64,000 nt of DNA from Bryoerythrophyllum caledonicum (Eukaryota > Streptophyta > Bryopsida > Pottiales > Pottiaceae). Under the pieces are notes generated by a model. The model made no database searches. It was not told where the DNA came from and worked only from the letters and a program-made list of their open reading frames with translations. Location of the stretch: assembly GCA_963971425.1 (NCBI GenBank), contig OZ020525.1:20280187-20344186 (forward strand), in the 5' to 3' direction. Shown here piece by piece: positions 38,665 through 49,125 of this stretch. The translations under genes and the position numbers were made by a program. Position 1 is the stretch's first letter. Each line of letters starts with the position of its first letter.

Positions 38665-40611
38665 CTAGTATTTCGGTGCTGCAACCTCGGTGATCTGCTT
38701 GTCCTTGACAATCTTCACCACTCCACCGGTACCTTCAACAACTCGTATTGTTGTCGGGAAGTCCTGCTTCTTGATACCGAGTGCCGTTGTTTCCGCAGTT
38801 TTGCCGCTGGTCTTGATCGCCCTCGCCTTATTGTTGGTGGATGTCGCCCTCGTGGTGTTGCTGGTCTTGATCACCCTCTCGGTGGTGCGGTTGGCCTTGA
38901 TCGCCCTCTCGGTGTTGCGTTGGTGGTGACCGCTCTCTTGGTGTTGCTGGTGCTGGTCTAGATTGCCCCCGGTGTTGTTGCTGGTCCTGATCTTCGTGGG
39001 TGTCTCCTCGGTTACCCTCTCCACCTCGTGCTGCCAAGTATGCTTCCCGTTGTACCTTGGAACCCTAGTCTTGCTTCGACATTCCTTCACGTCTCTTTCG
39101 GCTTGCTCTCCCCCTCCTCGACTCCACGCTGCTGATGTTTCTCTCGCTGTTTTCCCAACTGTTGGAGCTTGGACTCGTGGTGGCGTCTGGACCTTCACTG
39201 ATCGAGTCTGGTGGCACAAAGAATGTTGGGTCTGTTGCGGCGGTGGCGTTCGCTGGAGTTTCCCCGCTCTTGCTGTTCTCAAAACCCTAATCTTTTTTCT
39301 CCCTCTTTCAGAACTTTCCGTGCCCTCAGCACTCCTAACTCTCTCTTCTCTCGATTCCACCCGCTGCTCTCTCGACTTCGCCTTCAGTTCTCGCAACTCA
39401 TTCTGTTCGCAAAACAGAACTCCCTCGGCTTGTCTCTTTTCCCCCCAGCTGCTCGCTGGATTTCCATTCGTCATATCTGGATGCTTCTCATCCAATCTGG
39501 ATGGTACATTTTTCATCCCAATTTTTCCATCCATCATGAACAGAGTTTGTTTGTACTGGCAACTATCTTCTGTACTGGACGCCTTTGTTACGGGATGGTA
39601 GTTTTCATCCCGGTTGGATGAAAACGGTTTCATCCAAAAAAAATTGTCTTTTCTGGAGAAATTATCCGTTGACACCCAGTTCCCCTCCAATCTGGATAAA
39701 ACTAGATCTTGCTCACAAAGCTCCTTAGTACTATGGGTGTCCAGATGAAACGAAAATTCTCCAGAGTCGATTTCATCTGCTCCCAATACAATTTGCTCTT
39801 TTTTACCACCCTCTTCTATTTGGAATGAAAAATCCATCTCACATAGAGGTTGTACCTTAGTGGTAGGCTGCATGCTGGGACTGGGATTTTCCCTACTCCC
39901 TTGGCCAGTTTCTTTCTCCATTATGGCCACCATGTTGCATCCTAACATCAGCCCCCACCGTTTCTGCTCAATCTCCCGTCTCCATTCTTCCTCCTCCTGC
40001 TGCTGCTGGTTTCCTCTGGAGTTGTCTTCCTCTTTTTGTTGACTTTCTGGTGTGTGGATGTCCGGCCAGAGGTAGCTAGTGTCCAGTTGGTTGTGTATTG
40101 CCAGTGTTGAAGTAAACACTGGACTCTGCAATTCACTCGAATTCTTCTGGGCCACCGTTCCAAATTCTCCTCCCTCTGTAAATTCTAGACATCCAAGTTC
40201 TTCACGGTTCATCTGCATCCCTTGAAGATTCAATCGCTCCCCTGGACTTCTGGGTTGTACCAGTCTATTTTTGTCTACAGATGTTGACATATTCTCTGGA
40301 CCACCATGTTCAGAGAGCTTCCACTCTTCTGGACCACCATGTTCTGATAACTCCAGATTGACTTCGTGGGTCATTTGCTCTGTCTGATTTTCTCCTGCTA
40401 GAGTTGTTGTAGCATCTAAACTTCCCAAAAAAGTTGAAGTGATCTGCACTTGGTCTTCCGGACCTCTATCCCCCTTTTGCTGTACAATCCATCCCTGGAT
40501 TAAGTCACCGGGAATCACTGGGAGGGACGGGTCTTTCTCATAGAACCGATACGGCTTGAGTTTGTTAATGTTGACTAGTATCGGGTTGGGGTCGAAATTG
40601 TCCATCTTCAC
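38665..40611 (-). CDS. Gypsy B region following the integrase core (648 codons)
   Basis: Part of fossil element B. It opens with NPILVNINKLKPYRFYEKD, like the C-terminal tail of a Ty3/gypsy integrase. It then becomes a long polar, Gln/Glu/Arg-rich, low-complexity stretch with no recognised domain. Confidence 0.6.
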   Translation of the reverse strand: MKMDNFDPNPILVNINKLKPYRFYEKDPSLPVIPGDLIQGWIVQQKGDRGPEDQVQITSTFLGSLDATTTLAGENQTEQMTHEVNLELSEHGGPEEWKLSEHGGPENMSTSVDKNRLVQPRSPGERLNLQGMQMNREELGCLEFTEGGEFGTVAQKNSSELQSPVFTSTLAIHNQLDTSYLWPDIHTPESQQKEEDNSRGNQQQQEEEEWRREIEQKRWGLMLGCNMVAIMEKETGQGSRENPSPSMQPTTKVQPLCEMDFSFQIEEGGKKEQIVLGADEIDSGEFSFHLDTHSTKELCEQDLVLSRLEGNWVSTDNFSRKDNFFWMKPFSSNRDENYHPVTKASSTEDSCQYKQTLFMMDGKIGMKNVPSRLDEKHPDMTNGNPASSWGEKRQAEGVLFCEQNELRELKAKSREQRVESREERVRSAEGTESSERGRKKIRVLRTARAGKLQRTPPPQQTQHSLCHQTRSVKVQTPPRVQAPTVGKTARETSAAWSRGGGEQAERDVKECRSKTRVPRYNGKHTWQHEVERVTEETPTKIRTSNNTGGNLDQHQQHQESGHHQRNTERAIKANRTTERVIKTSNTTRATSTNNKARAIKTSGKTAETTALGIKKQDFPTTIRVVEGTGGVVKIVKDKQITEVAAPKY

Positions 40612-40803
40612 CAGAAGAACTGTATTGTTCTGTAACCTGTACTGGATTCGATAGGGTCCAAACCACCGACTCTTGAATTTGCCCGCGTGCTCCTTATGGC
40701 CCTTTGGATACCATAAAACATGATCTCCAATCTGGAAGTCTTTCTGCTTGTAATGTTGCTGACTCCAGAGCGCTCGGTCCCACTGCCGTTTGCGAACTTG
40801 CTC

Positions 40804-41466
40804 CTAGGCTACTGTTCGGTATGTGTCTACCTGTTCCAGATCTGCAATTCGAGCTGTCAGGACACGTGTAGACGTATAGTCCAGAGAACCTTCCGATGTC
40901 CGGGTTGGGATCAGATACTCCGTTGGCATCAATGGATGTAATCCATATACCAACTGGAACGGTGTATGTCCAGTTGATACTTTGTATGCTGTTCGGTAGG
41001 AGAACAACACAGTATGGAGATGTTCATCCCAGTCCGTGCGCTTCTCATTCACCAACTTTGTGAGGAGCTGACCAATCACCTTGTTGGTAGATTCCGCTTG
41101 ACCGTTACCTTGTGGATAGTATGTTGTAGAAGTCCGGTGCTGGAGTAGAAAATGGTCCACCATATACTCTATTGTCTCATTGATAAAGTGGGAGCCTTGG
41201 TCGCTGACAAGTGTCAAAGGACACCCGTACCTGGTCAGTATCTGTTCGTATAGAAACCTTGCAGTAACAGCAGCGGAGTTTGTTTTCAAAGCCCGAGCCT
41301 CGACCCACTTGGTGGCATAATCCGTTGCCACCAGAATATACCGACACCCACTTCTGGATGCCATGGGTTTAATGGGCCCAATAAAGTCCAGACCCCACTT
41401 CATAAAGGGCTCCGCTGGCATGCTGGTAACTAGTTGGGCCAGCCCAGTGTTGGCCATCCCTCCCAC
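40804..41466 (-). CDS. Gypsy B integrase core
   Basis: Part of fossil element B. Motifs WGLDFIGPI, VATDYATKWVEA, LVSDQGSHF and YYPQGNGQAEST mark the retroviral-type integrase catalytic core. Confidence 0.88.
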   Translation of the reverse strand: MGGMANTGLAQLVTSMPAEPFMKWGLDFIGPIKPMASRSGCRYILVATDYATKWVEARALKTNSAAVTARFLYEQILTRYGCPLTLVSDQGSHFINETIEYMVDHFLLQHRTSTTYYPQGNGQAESTNKVIGQLLTKLVNEKRTDWDEHLHTVLFSYRTAYKVSTGHTPFQLVYGLHPLMPTEYLIPTRTSEGSLDYTSTRVLTARIADLEQVDTYRTVA

Positions 41467-41565
41467 ACGTTGACATTTGTCACAAGCTCTACAATATTCA
41501 GATACGTCTCTATGTAGGGCTGGCCACCAATATCCAGCATCCAGAATTTTCCGGGCTGTAATATC

Positions 41566-43176
41566 CTACGAGAAATGGCCGCCCCCAACTCCAGCATGTA
41601 GCTCCCGCATGACCAGTTCTGCTTGGACTAGGTCCAGTACTCGACGGATAACCAAATCCTGCCCCCTCTTGTGCAGCACTCCAGAGGTGAGGGTGAACGG
41701 CAATGATTTGAGGATGAGCTTTCGTTGTTCATCCTTGGTTAATTCTAGACGTAAATGTCCAGTACGGAGGTAGGCCGTCACATCTGGTAACCACTCTGGG
41801 TTCACGTAAAACAGGCCAGCATCTCCAGTCTGATCCTCAACTCCAGTGGGTGGTTTCCCATTGGGTAATCTGGACAACGCATCTGCTATGCCATGAGTCT
41901 TGCCTGGTTTGTAAACCACAGTGAAGTCGTACTCTTGAAACAACAAGAGCCATCGTGCAATTCTCCCGGATACCTGCGGTTTATTGACCAGGTACACTAA
42001 AGCCATATGATCCACATAAAAGATAATTTTATTGCCCAACAAATAGTGTCTGTACTTGTTCAGAGCGTATACCATCGCCAGAGCCTCCCGTTCTGTCGTG
42101 GTGTAATTCTTCTCAGCTGAATTCAACAGTCGAGAAGCATAGGAGATGGGCTGGTCACATTTCCCAGTGGGATTCTGGGCCAACATAACTCCCACGACGA
42201 TGTTTGATGCATCAGTATGTATGTGGAACTCCAGATCCCAGTGTGGCACAATTAGAATCGGGGCATTCTGGTACTTCTCTTTGATATCCAACCAAGCTTT
42301 CGCGCATAGTTCAGTCCAGATGAACTCCTCGGTTTTTCGCATGAGCTTGGTAATAGGCTCCATGATGTGCGCATAAGACCGGATATAGCATCTGTTGAAC
42401 TGGGCAAAGCCGTTAAACACCTGGACATCTCCAGGTTTTGTCGGTCTGGGCATATTGGCAATGACCTCGATCTTCTTCGGGTCTGGAAATTTGCCGTCCC
42501 TGGACACGACATGGCCCAATATGATTCCAGAGTACACCAGTAGTGCACATTTGTCCAGGTTCAGACTTATGCCGTACTCCCGACACTTAATAAAGCACAA
42601 TCGAAGTTTCTCCAGGTGAGTGAAAATATCACTATAGACGCTGAAATCGTCTAGAAACAATTTCATGAAATCGTCAATATATTCCCAAAAAGCTCGGTTT
42701 ACCGCTCTCTGGTACGTGGGTGGAGCATTCTTGAGTCCGAATGGCATCACCATCCAGACGAAAGCTCCCCAATCTGTAACAAATGCCGTCTTGTATCTAT
42801 CCTCCGGGGCAATCTGGATCTGATGATATCCAAAATACCCGTCCAGGAAGGAGTACATCTCATGTCCTGCGACAGTATCCAGTACTTCCTCCGTAAAAGG
42901 CAACGGATATGGATCTTTCTTGGTTGCCGCATTCAACTTTCGAAAATCTACGCAGATACGCAATTTTCCATTCTTCTTCGGCACTATGACTATTGGTGAT
43001 AGCCACGTGGCATCTTCCACAGGTGTGATGAATCCAGCCTGTAGCAATTTGTCCAGATCCCGCTTGACAATGCTGGCATAGTTAGGATTCATCCTATATC
43101 TGGCTTGATGTGCTGGAGGAATATCCTTGTCCAACTCAATTCTGTGCTGAGCTATCGAAGGGGGAATTCCCTTCAA
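41566..43176 (-). CDS. Gypsy B reverse transcriptase and RNase H
   Basis: Part of fossil element B. Motifs in order: RYRMNPNYASIVKRDLDKLL, WLSPIVIVPKKNGKLRICVD, FLDGYFGYHQI, MPFGLKNAPPTYQRA, LFLDDFSVYSD, then RNase H (HTDASN, TTTEREALAMVYAL, YVDHMALVYL, GKTHGIADALSRLP). Confidence 0.92.
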   Translation of the reverse strand: MKGIPPSIAQHRIELDKDIPPAHQARYRMNPNYASIVKRDLDKLLQAGFITPVEDATWLSPIVIVPKKNGKLRICVDFRKLNAATKKDPYPLPFTEEVLDTVAGHEMYSFLDGYFGYHQIQIAPEDRYKTAFVTDWGAFVWMVMPFGLKNAPPTYQRAVNRAFWEYIDDFMKLFLDDFSVYSDIFTHLEKLRLCFIKCREYGISLNLDKCALLVYSGIILGHVVSRDGKFPDPKKIEVIANMPRPTKPGDVQVFNGFAQFNRCYIRSYAHIMEPITKLMRKTEEFIWTELCAKAWLDIKEKYQNAPILIVPHWDLEFHIHTDASNIVVGVMLAQNPTGKCDQPISYASRLLNSAEKNYTTTEREALAMVYALNKYRHYLLGNKIIFYVDHMALVYLVNKPQVSGRIARWLLLFQEYDFTVVYKPGKTHGIADALSRLPNGKPPTGVEDQTGDAGLFYVNPEWLPDVTAYLRTGHLRLELTKDEQRKLILKSLPFTLTSGVLHKRGQDLVIRRVLDLVQAELVMRELHAGVGGGHFS

Positions 43177-43188
43177 ATCTTTGTACGT

Positions 43189-44376
43189 CTAGGCAAAGAC
43201 ATCCTTATACTCCCGAAGGAGTGTCTCTGCTTGTGCTGCCAGTTCCGGATCCAGATCAGCATTAATCTTTAAATACTGTGGGTCCTCCTCTGTCCCAACA
43301 TTGACCTTCCGTAGTTGTTCTGACTCGGGAAGTGTCCAGGCCGCCACCTTCATGTTCTGGACCTTGAGTCTCGCTGGAGTTTCGTCTACATCAATGTCAC
43401 CTTCCGTGAATGTGTAGAAGTGATCCGGGTACGTGGCATCTGGACTCGTCGGGCCCTCGGAAGAAGCCTGCGGGTCTGACACCGGCTCCTGTAACGTGGG
43501 AGTGTCTGGGAGCAAGCCCGAATCTGGGCTTGGGCCGAAACTGGGTAGTGTGACTGTCCCAACGACCAAAATGTCTGATTCTGCTTCCAACCACCTAGAC
43601 TCCTCCTCCTCGGTGAGTCCAACCTCAAAGCTATAGGCGACCACCACTTCCGGGAGCTTCGGTCTAGGACCTGTGCGCTGATTAACCGGAATGGTTTTCA
43701 CTGTGCCGCCTCCTCGAATTGTCACCAGGTTGTTGCCCCAATCGTGCTGGACTTTGGCATCTATCAGCCATGGTCTTCCGAGCAACATACTATAGGCTTC
43801 ATTAACCTCCTTGTTCTTGATCACCGTAAGACTGATCATATATGGGATTCCATGAATGTGAATCTTGACATTCCGAATAAGTCCCACCGGTTCGACAACC
43901 GTCTGGTCTGCCATACGTAATCTGTAGGGTGCAGCCTGTGGGTCGCTCAGGCCAAGACGCTTCCGCTCCTCGTCCGTGATGAGATTAACTCCAGATCCTC
44001 CATCCAACAGAACATTCTCCAAAGTTCCAGTACCTATTTGTACGCGCAGTACAGGCAAGTTCCGGTCGACATCCACTGCGGCACTAGAAACTGGACGTTG
44101 TACCCTGGATTGATCTGGATTTGTCTTTGGAGTGGGACTCGGGTCTGGAGTTGGCTGTGGTTCTGGAGGGGGAAACAAATGAGTTTTCATAAAGTCCCTG
44201 AGGTTGGGAGCCATGTGCAATAGCTGCCCTAGAGTCACTGTCACTAGACTCTGTAATATCTTCCTTCCAACTCCAGGAATGATGTCTGTTGAACCTCCGG
44301 ACGTAGGTAACTCGCTTGGTGAGGTATTCTTGATCCGGGCTGGACTCTCTAGAACATCAGAGTCCGGAAATTCCAT
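43189..44376 (-). CDS. Gypsy B protease region
   Basis: Part of fossil element B. A retropepsin-like motif VLLDGGSGVNLIT sits between gag and reverse transcriptase, followed by LLGRPWL. The C-terminal half is acidic and Pro/Ser-rich. Confidence 0.75.
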   Translation of the reverse strand: MEFPDSDVLESPARIKNTSPSELPTSGGSTDIIPGVGRKILQSLVTVTLGQLLHMAPNLRDFMKTHLFPPPEPQPTPDPSPTPKTNPDQSRVQRPVSSAAVDVDRNLPVLRVQIGTGTLENVLLDGGSGVNLITDEERKRLGLSDPQAAPYRLRMADQTVVEPVGLIRNVKIHIHGIPYMISLTVIKNKEVNEAYSMLLGRPWLIDAKVQHDWGNNLVTIRGGGTVKTIPVNQRTGPRPKLPEVVVAYSFEVGLTEEEESRWLEAESDILVVGTVTLPSFGPSPDSGLLPDTPTLQEPVSDPQASSEGPTSPDATYPDHFYTFTEGDIDVDETPARLKVQNMKVAAWTLPESEQLRKVNVGTEEDPQYLKINADLDPELAAQAETLLREYKDVFA

Positions 44377-44518
44377 CCAATCTTCCGAAGAGGAAGATAG
44401 CTTCCTTGTCTGGGTCTTGATTGGGCTGGGTAGAGGTCGTTCCTTGATCGGCCTGTTCCCGTTCTTGTATCTCCTTAATAGTATCCATCATCTCGTTCCG
44501 CAATCTCTCTTCTTCTTT

Positions 44519-44929
44519 CTAGTCTGCCTTAGTCCAAGCACTTCTGGACTTAGGGGCTCGGTCTTCCTTGTCTGGAGATGCTAATCCTGCTTTGAGACGC
44601 TGAGCTCTAGTCAGGCTGGCTACTGCAACTGGGTCTGCTTCCTCTAGTAGCTGGATCTCCACGTTGCTGACGTGATGGGCTGGATTAGCCTTGGTCTTAG
44701 CCGTCGTGGCCAGGAACTCTTCCCACTCTTTCTTGCATGGGCAGTTGTATCTCCGGTGCCCTGGTTGACCGCATAAGTGGCAAACTTCAGGCCGGTTATA
44801 ATTAGAGTCTCCTCCTCCAGAGCGCGAATATCCTGGCCTGGAGTAGCTTCTGGAAGAGTTCTGTTGTGTGCCTTGGTTCGACTCGGGCTGGATCCGGACT
44901 TCATTGACATTCACCGGTGCTCCTTCCAT
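44519..44929 (-). CDS. Gypsy B zinc-knuckle frame
   Basis: Part of fossil element B. Contains CHLCGQPGHRRYNC. It lies directly downstream of the main gag frame, which ends in its own knuckle-like CTCCKRAGHLEPDC, so the nucleocapsid region seems to hold two knuckles. Confidence 0.75.
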   Translation of the reverse strand: MEGAPVNVNEVRIQPESNQGTQQNSSRSYSRPGYSRSGGGDSNYNRPEVCHLCGQPGHRRYNCPCKKEWEEFLATTAKTKANPAHHVSNVEIQLLEEADPVAVASLTRAQRLKAGLASPDKEDRAPKSRSAWTKAD

Positions 44930-44968
44930 GGTTCTGCGAGGCAGTCTTTGTGGATTATCTGGATTAAA

Positions 44969-47158
44969 TCAGCAATCAGGCTCCAGATGTCCTGCACGTT
45001 TGCAACAGGTGCAGAATTTCTTGGGCACTTCTGGAGTTACCGCCTTACTTGTGGTACCCCCTCCTTTGCCATTGGAGTCGTTTCTCCGAATCTCGATGCC
45101 TGTTGTTTTACCATTCAGGTCTGTACAATTCTCTTCGCACCGAAGTGCTGCATCGAGCAACTCCGTCAAAGTCCGGGCTGGAGCAATACTGGTGGTAAAC
45201 TTGATGTACTCTAAAAGTCCAGCTCTGAAGTTGGTAATCCGGAAGCCCTCGCCTGGATCCGACTGTAGACATTTCATCAATGTCATAAACCGGTCATAAT
45301 AGTCCTGGACTTTTTCTCCCACCTGCTGGGCGAAAGACTTTAGCTCCCGATACACGGCTTCATCAGTAGTCTGGCTCCTGTAGCGTTTCCGGAATGCTGC
45401 CTTGATGTCCGCCCACAAGCAGTAAAGATGATTCTCCAGGTATGTTTCATACCAGGCCCCAACCTTGTCGCCCAATGTGGTTCCGAACAAGTTGATGATA
45501 ACTTGTTCGTCGGTTTCCCCATTGTGCCATAATGTTCGCTCAAACTGGAGTATGTGAGCATCTGGGTTGCTCCCTTCTTTGTTCTTGGTATACGGGAGGG
45601 GTTTCCGATTCGGTACCACCACCGAGGGTGCTGTGGTTCTCCAGACTGGAGCTGCTGTTGGACGCCAGGCTGGGTCTGTTGCTGGAGGTCCAGCTGAATA
45701 ACGTGGTGGAGGATGCGTTGGTTCTGGATATCCCCGAATAGGTCCTCGGTGGCCTGCTTCTCCAGTATATAGCAGTCTGCCATCCACCATTGGTGGATAG
45801 CTGAGGTTTGGTTTTGGAGCCAGACCTGGAGGTGGACCCATTCGGACAAAATCTGTTGCCGTGGGTCTAGGCTCTAATCGGCTGACCTGAGGTGGATAGA
45901 CCATAGGATAGGTGTCCACATACGGCTGCTCCATATAGTTTGCCGGTTCTGGTGGCCTTCGAGAGTTTTCAGTTGGATGGACTGGCCCTCGTGGACCTAC
46001 TTCCCTACCGCTGGGTCTGGACGTTGATGCGGCTCCCATTGTCTTGGGGGGCCTCTGGTCCATGTATTCTCGTTCTTCTGGGCCTGACGGTCTGGATGAG
46101 CCTCCCAGATAATCTGGAGGGCCGGTTTCTGAAAAGTGTCGCCATCTTCTTAACGGGTCCAGTTTTGGTGCTTCCGTAGATGGTTCAGCAGCGTTCCGCC
46201 ACTCTTCCCACCACTGGAAAGTGTTCCGCCAAGCTACTTCTCTCCGCCGCTGAATGTCTTCGACCCTCTGTACTTCCAGGCGTCGTTGCTCGTCGTGCCA
46301 TGCTTTTTCTGCAGCCTGCCGTTGTGTCTGCTCTTGCAGTAGCCGCATAGCTTCCGGAAGTTCAGGGCCAGACTTTGTCGGATAGCCCCACTGACTCCGG
46401 TTCTGCTGTATTGGATCTCCTTGTGTCCGTTGACGTCTAGCCTCCTTCTCTGCTCTCTGATGAGCCTTAAATTCGTCCAGCATGCGCCTTTGTTCCGCTA
46501 TGAACTCTGGATCATGGTCAAAATCCTCTTCTTCTCTGAAGTGGACGGTTGGTTTCCTGTGCTGATCTGGTCCAGAATGTCTCAGAACTGGACCCGAACG
46601 TCCCATGTCTGGACCGTATCTTCTAGGGTTTTCTTGCCCCAACCTCTGGCTCATCTCGTCTAGACTTGCACGCAGATTGTCTGGAGTTTGAGCTTTGTTT
46701 CTTGGAGTTGGCGGTCTTTCCCATGCCCGGAGATCCATCCTCTCCTCTGGGTCTGGATCATTGACCAGCATGCTGATATTTGTCTGAACCGGCTCCCATC
46801 GGTGGTGGAGTGTGCCTTCGTGGACGCCAAACTCCCTCTGGTTCATCTCTTGTGCTCCTTCTGCTTCTCTGTTGTCCTGCCTTGTCCGGATCGGGAGCTC
46901 TCCTAGATCTCCGGGTCCGTCTGGTCTTCTCGGGGGCAAATCGTATGCCCCTTGTGATGAATTGTCACCAATCACCTCCATGTCTACTGGTTGCCTCCGG
47001 TTCGCCGTACTCTCCTCTGAGCTTGGATTTCGGTATCCTGTAGTGTCATCTGCCTCGACTGTCTGCTCCTGAATTCTCGGTAGGATTCGTCTCCTCTCTT
47101 GCTGTGCTTGGAATCTTGCTGCGAGCTCCATGTCTAGACCTTCATAGTCTCCCTCCAT
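44969..47158 (-). CDS. Gypsy B gag (729 codons)
   Basis: Part of fossil element B. A long Arg/Glu/Pro-rich N-terminal two thirds is followed by a retrotransposon gag core (LFGTTLGDKVGAWYETYLEN, WADIKAAFRKRYR, VQDYYDRFMTLMKCL) and a CCHC-like knuckle at the end. Confidence 0.85.
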   Translation of the reverse strand: MEGDYEGLDMELAARFQAQQERRRILPRIQEQTVEADDTTGYRNPSSEESTANRRQPVDMEVIGDNSSQGAYDLPPRRPDGPGDLGELPIRTRQDNREAEGAQEMNQREFGVHEGTLHHRWEPVQTNISMLVNDPDPEERMDLRAWERPPTPRNKAQTPDNLRASLDEMSQRLGQENPRRYGPDMGRSGPVLRHSGPDQHRKPTVHFREEEDFDHDPEFIAEQRRMLDEFKAHQRAEKEARRQRTQGDPIQQNRSQWGYPTKSGPELPEAMRLLQEQTQRQAAEKAWHDEQRRLEVQRVEDIQRRREVAWRNTFQWWEEWRNAAEPSTEAPKLDPLRRWRHFSETGPPDYLGGSSRPSGPEEREYMDQRPPKTMGAASTSRPSGREVGPRGPVHPTENSRRPPEPANYMEQPYVDTYPMVYPPQVSRLEPRPTATDFVRMGPPPGLAPKPNLSYPPMVDGRLLYTGEAGHRGPIRGYPEPTHPPPRYSAGPPATDPAWRPTAAPVWRTTAPSVVVPNRKPLPYTKNKEGSNPDAHILQFERTLWHNGETDEQVIINLFGTTLGDKVGAWYETYLENHLYCLWADIKAAFRKRYRSQTTDEAVYRELKSFAQQVGEKVQDYYDRFMTLMKCLQSDPGEGFRITNFRAGLLEYIKFTTSIAPARTLTELLDAALRCEENCTDLNGKTTGIEIRRNDSNGKGGGTTSKAVTPEVPKKFCTCCKRAGHLEPDC

Positions 47159-47159
47159 C

Positions 47160-48004
47160 CTATAGCAAGCGCTGCCACTGTATATTGCGATTTCTCTGTT
47201 GTATCACTCCAGCAGTGTGTTTCCCCAGTAATCCAGTGTGCGGTCCTCCAGTCAGTTACCTCCTTCGGTACTACTATTGTAACCTGCACCTGTTCTGGTC
47301 TCTGCCACTGTCCTGTTTCTACATCCAGATCTCCCCACTCATACCAGTAGTCAGTAGTACATGCTCTTCATTCAGGTTAGGTCCTTTCCCGGTTCTAGAT
47401 CATTTCTTTCGCCATCAAATATTCTCTGCCAACATTCTCCCTGGGATAACACTGGTCCAGCCACTGTTTCCTTTCTGGGTCATTTCCCACTGGATGTCTG
47501 GATCTGATTTCCATCTCCACCCTTGCTTCTTACCTAATTCCTTTGAGTCTTAGGTCTCAGTGTTGCCCTAACTGTTCTCAACCGGTTTAGGTTTTCTTCT
47601 CTTGTTTTTCTTTCCTCCCTACACTTTTGTTGCATATGTTGTTTGTTCTTCCTTTTTATGGTTTTTATGGTTTTTATGTTTTCATCGTAATTTTTAGTGA
47701 ATATCCAGATGTCTAATAAATATCTAGGGTTATATCCAATTCATGTCTAGTTTTGCCCAGATTCTTCACTGATATATCCAGTAAATGTCCAGATTCTTCA
47801 TTTATGTCCAGATTTATATATAGTTTTTCCCAGATGTTTCACTGGTTCTATCATCTATGTTCCATTACTAATTTTCGTTTAACATACTTCGATGACAATC
47901 AGCCACACACATTTCCATTCCATCCAATTGTCGTAGAACTGTGAAATGTTTTGGATTTGGAACTTACCTCAGTAACACTGGACTATCCCCCTTTTGACAT
48001 AGGA
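47160..48004 (-). other. Gypsy B untranslated region between leader frame and gag
   Basis: AT-rich, with recurrent TCCAGAT words and poly-T runs. No coding sequence was seen. Confidence 0.5.
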
Positions 48005-48535
48005 TCAGTCCTCTGATCCTGATCTGGACAAGTCTTGGCTGCACGATGTCTCCTCCAATGTATCGGCTCCCAGACCACTGCTCCAAGGTTCCAATGCGCG
48101 TACCCGAGTTACTGCAGGTGTCCGGGTGTCGTATGTAGAGGTGCTGGGTGCGCCACCGTCCGTTTGTTGCTGGGGTCTAGATGTAGACACGGGATCTGTT
48201 GGTGGAGAGTCCAAAGGTAGTCTTCGGGAGTTGTGCAACTCCAGTTCCTGGATTGTAATCTTGGACGTCTCCTTGTAACGTGGAGTAGGTCGGGGAAGAC
48301 TCTGATTAGGGTGATAGGAGTCTAGACACTCCAGATGTCGCAAGATGCCCCGTTGTAATTCTTCAGGTGTGAGATGGTCACAACCGGACGGACTGTTTGG
48401 GGCGGTGTAGAAGTCCTCCTCTTCTTTAAAGCCCCGGTAGTGTTGATTACCGACGTACTGGTCAAAGGCTGGAATGGATTGTGCCAATGAGCGTTGCACC
48501 TCACTGTTGGGCTCTTCGTTCGTCCTTGACCCCAT
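48005..48535 (-). CDS. Gypsy B leader open frame (176 codons)
   Basis: Part of fossil element B. An acidic, Ser/Pro-rich frame lies between the 5' LTR and gag (FDQYVGNQHYRGFKEEEDFY, LTPEELQRGILRHLECLDSY). There is no recognised domain. It is preceded on the plus strand at 47,984 by a purine tract copy (minus AAAAGGGGGATA). Confidence 0.45.
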   Translation of the reverse strand: MGSRTNEEPNSEVQRSLAQSIPAFDQYVGNQHYRGFKEEEDFYTAPNSPSGCDHLTPEELQRGILRHLECLDSYHPNQSLPRPTPRYKETSKITIQELELHNSRRLPLDSPPTDPVSTSRPQQQTDGGAPSTSTYDTRTPAVTRVRALEPWSSGLGADTLEETSCSQDLSRSGSED

Positions 48536-48654
48536 TCACCTTGAGTTGGTCAATTATTTGGGGCTACTACAGATACTGCAGTGAACGTCACCAGTGTTGG
48601 GCAGTACTGTCCATCACTGGACTGAACTGTAGTGTAGGATTTCCTCAGGGTATC

Positions 48655-48870
48655 CCATGGACTTCACTCCAGCTGGGTATTGACAGGGTATCCTTTAGAC
48701 TGCACTCCAGCAGGGTATCGACAGGGTATCCTCCAGACTTCACTCCAGCAGGGTATCGACAGGGTATCCTCCAGACTTCACTCCAGCAGGGTATCGACAA
48801 GGTATCCTCCAGACTTCACTCCAATAGAGTATCGACAGGGTATCCTCCAGATTTCACTCCAGCCGGGTAT
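48655..48870. repeat. 38-bp minisatellite in the gypsy B leader
   Basis: About five and a half units each contain TTCACTCCAGCAGGGTATCG then ACAGGGTATCCTCCAGA. Confidence 0.9.
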
Positions 48871-48894
48871 GACGCAGGTAGACGCCAAACTTCT

Positions 48895-49018
48895 TCCGTC
48901 TGTGACTGTCTGTGCTGTCTGTGTCTGCCAGCAGCTGTCTGTCTGTCTCTGTCTGTGTCTGTCTGTGTGTCTGCAGCTGTCTGTGTCTGTCCGTGTCTGT
49001 CTGCAGCTGTCTGTATTG
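48895..49018. repeat. (TGTC/TGTG)n microsatellite in the gypsy B leader
   Basis: Runs of CTGTCTGTGTCTGTCTG, interrupted by TGCAGC, between the minisatellite and the primer site. Confidence 0.85.
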
Positions 49019-49125
49019 TTTTGCTGCCGCTTGATGAACCACCGCTTGCTACTCGCCAGTAGACTGTGATCTTGCGCTGCGGGTCAACAAGAGCCACTTG
49101 ATCCGAACTTATGCATGGTCGCCAA

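Noticed and set aside
38963-39601. 212-codon hydrophobic plus-strand frame inside gypsy B
   Set aside because: It is antisense to the element's 648-codon frame, with no start context, domain or independent support.
47104-47553. 149-codon plus-strand frame near the gag start of gypsy B
   Set aside because: Pyrimidine-rich low-complexity leader sequence read in a chance frame.
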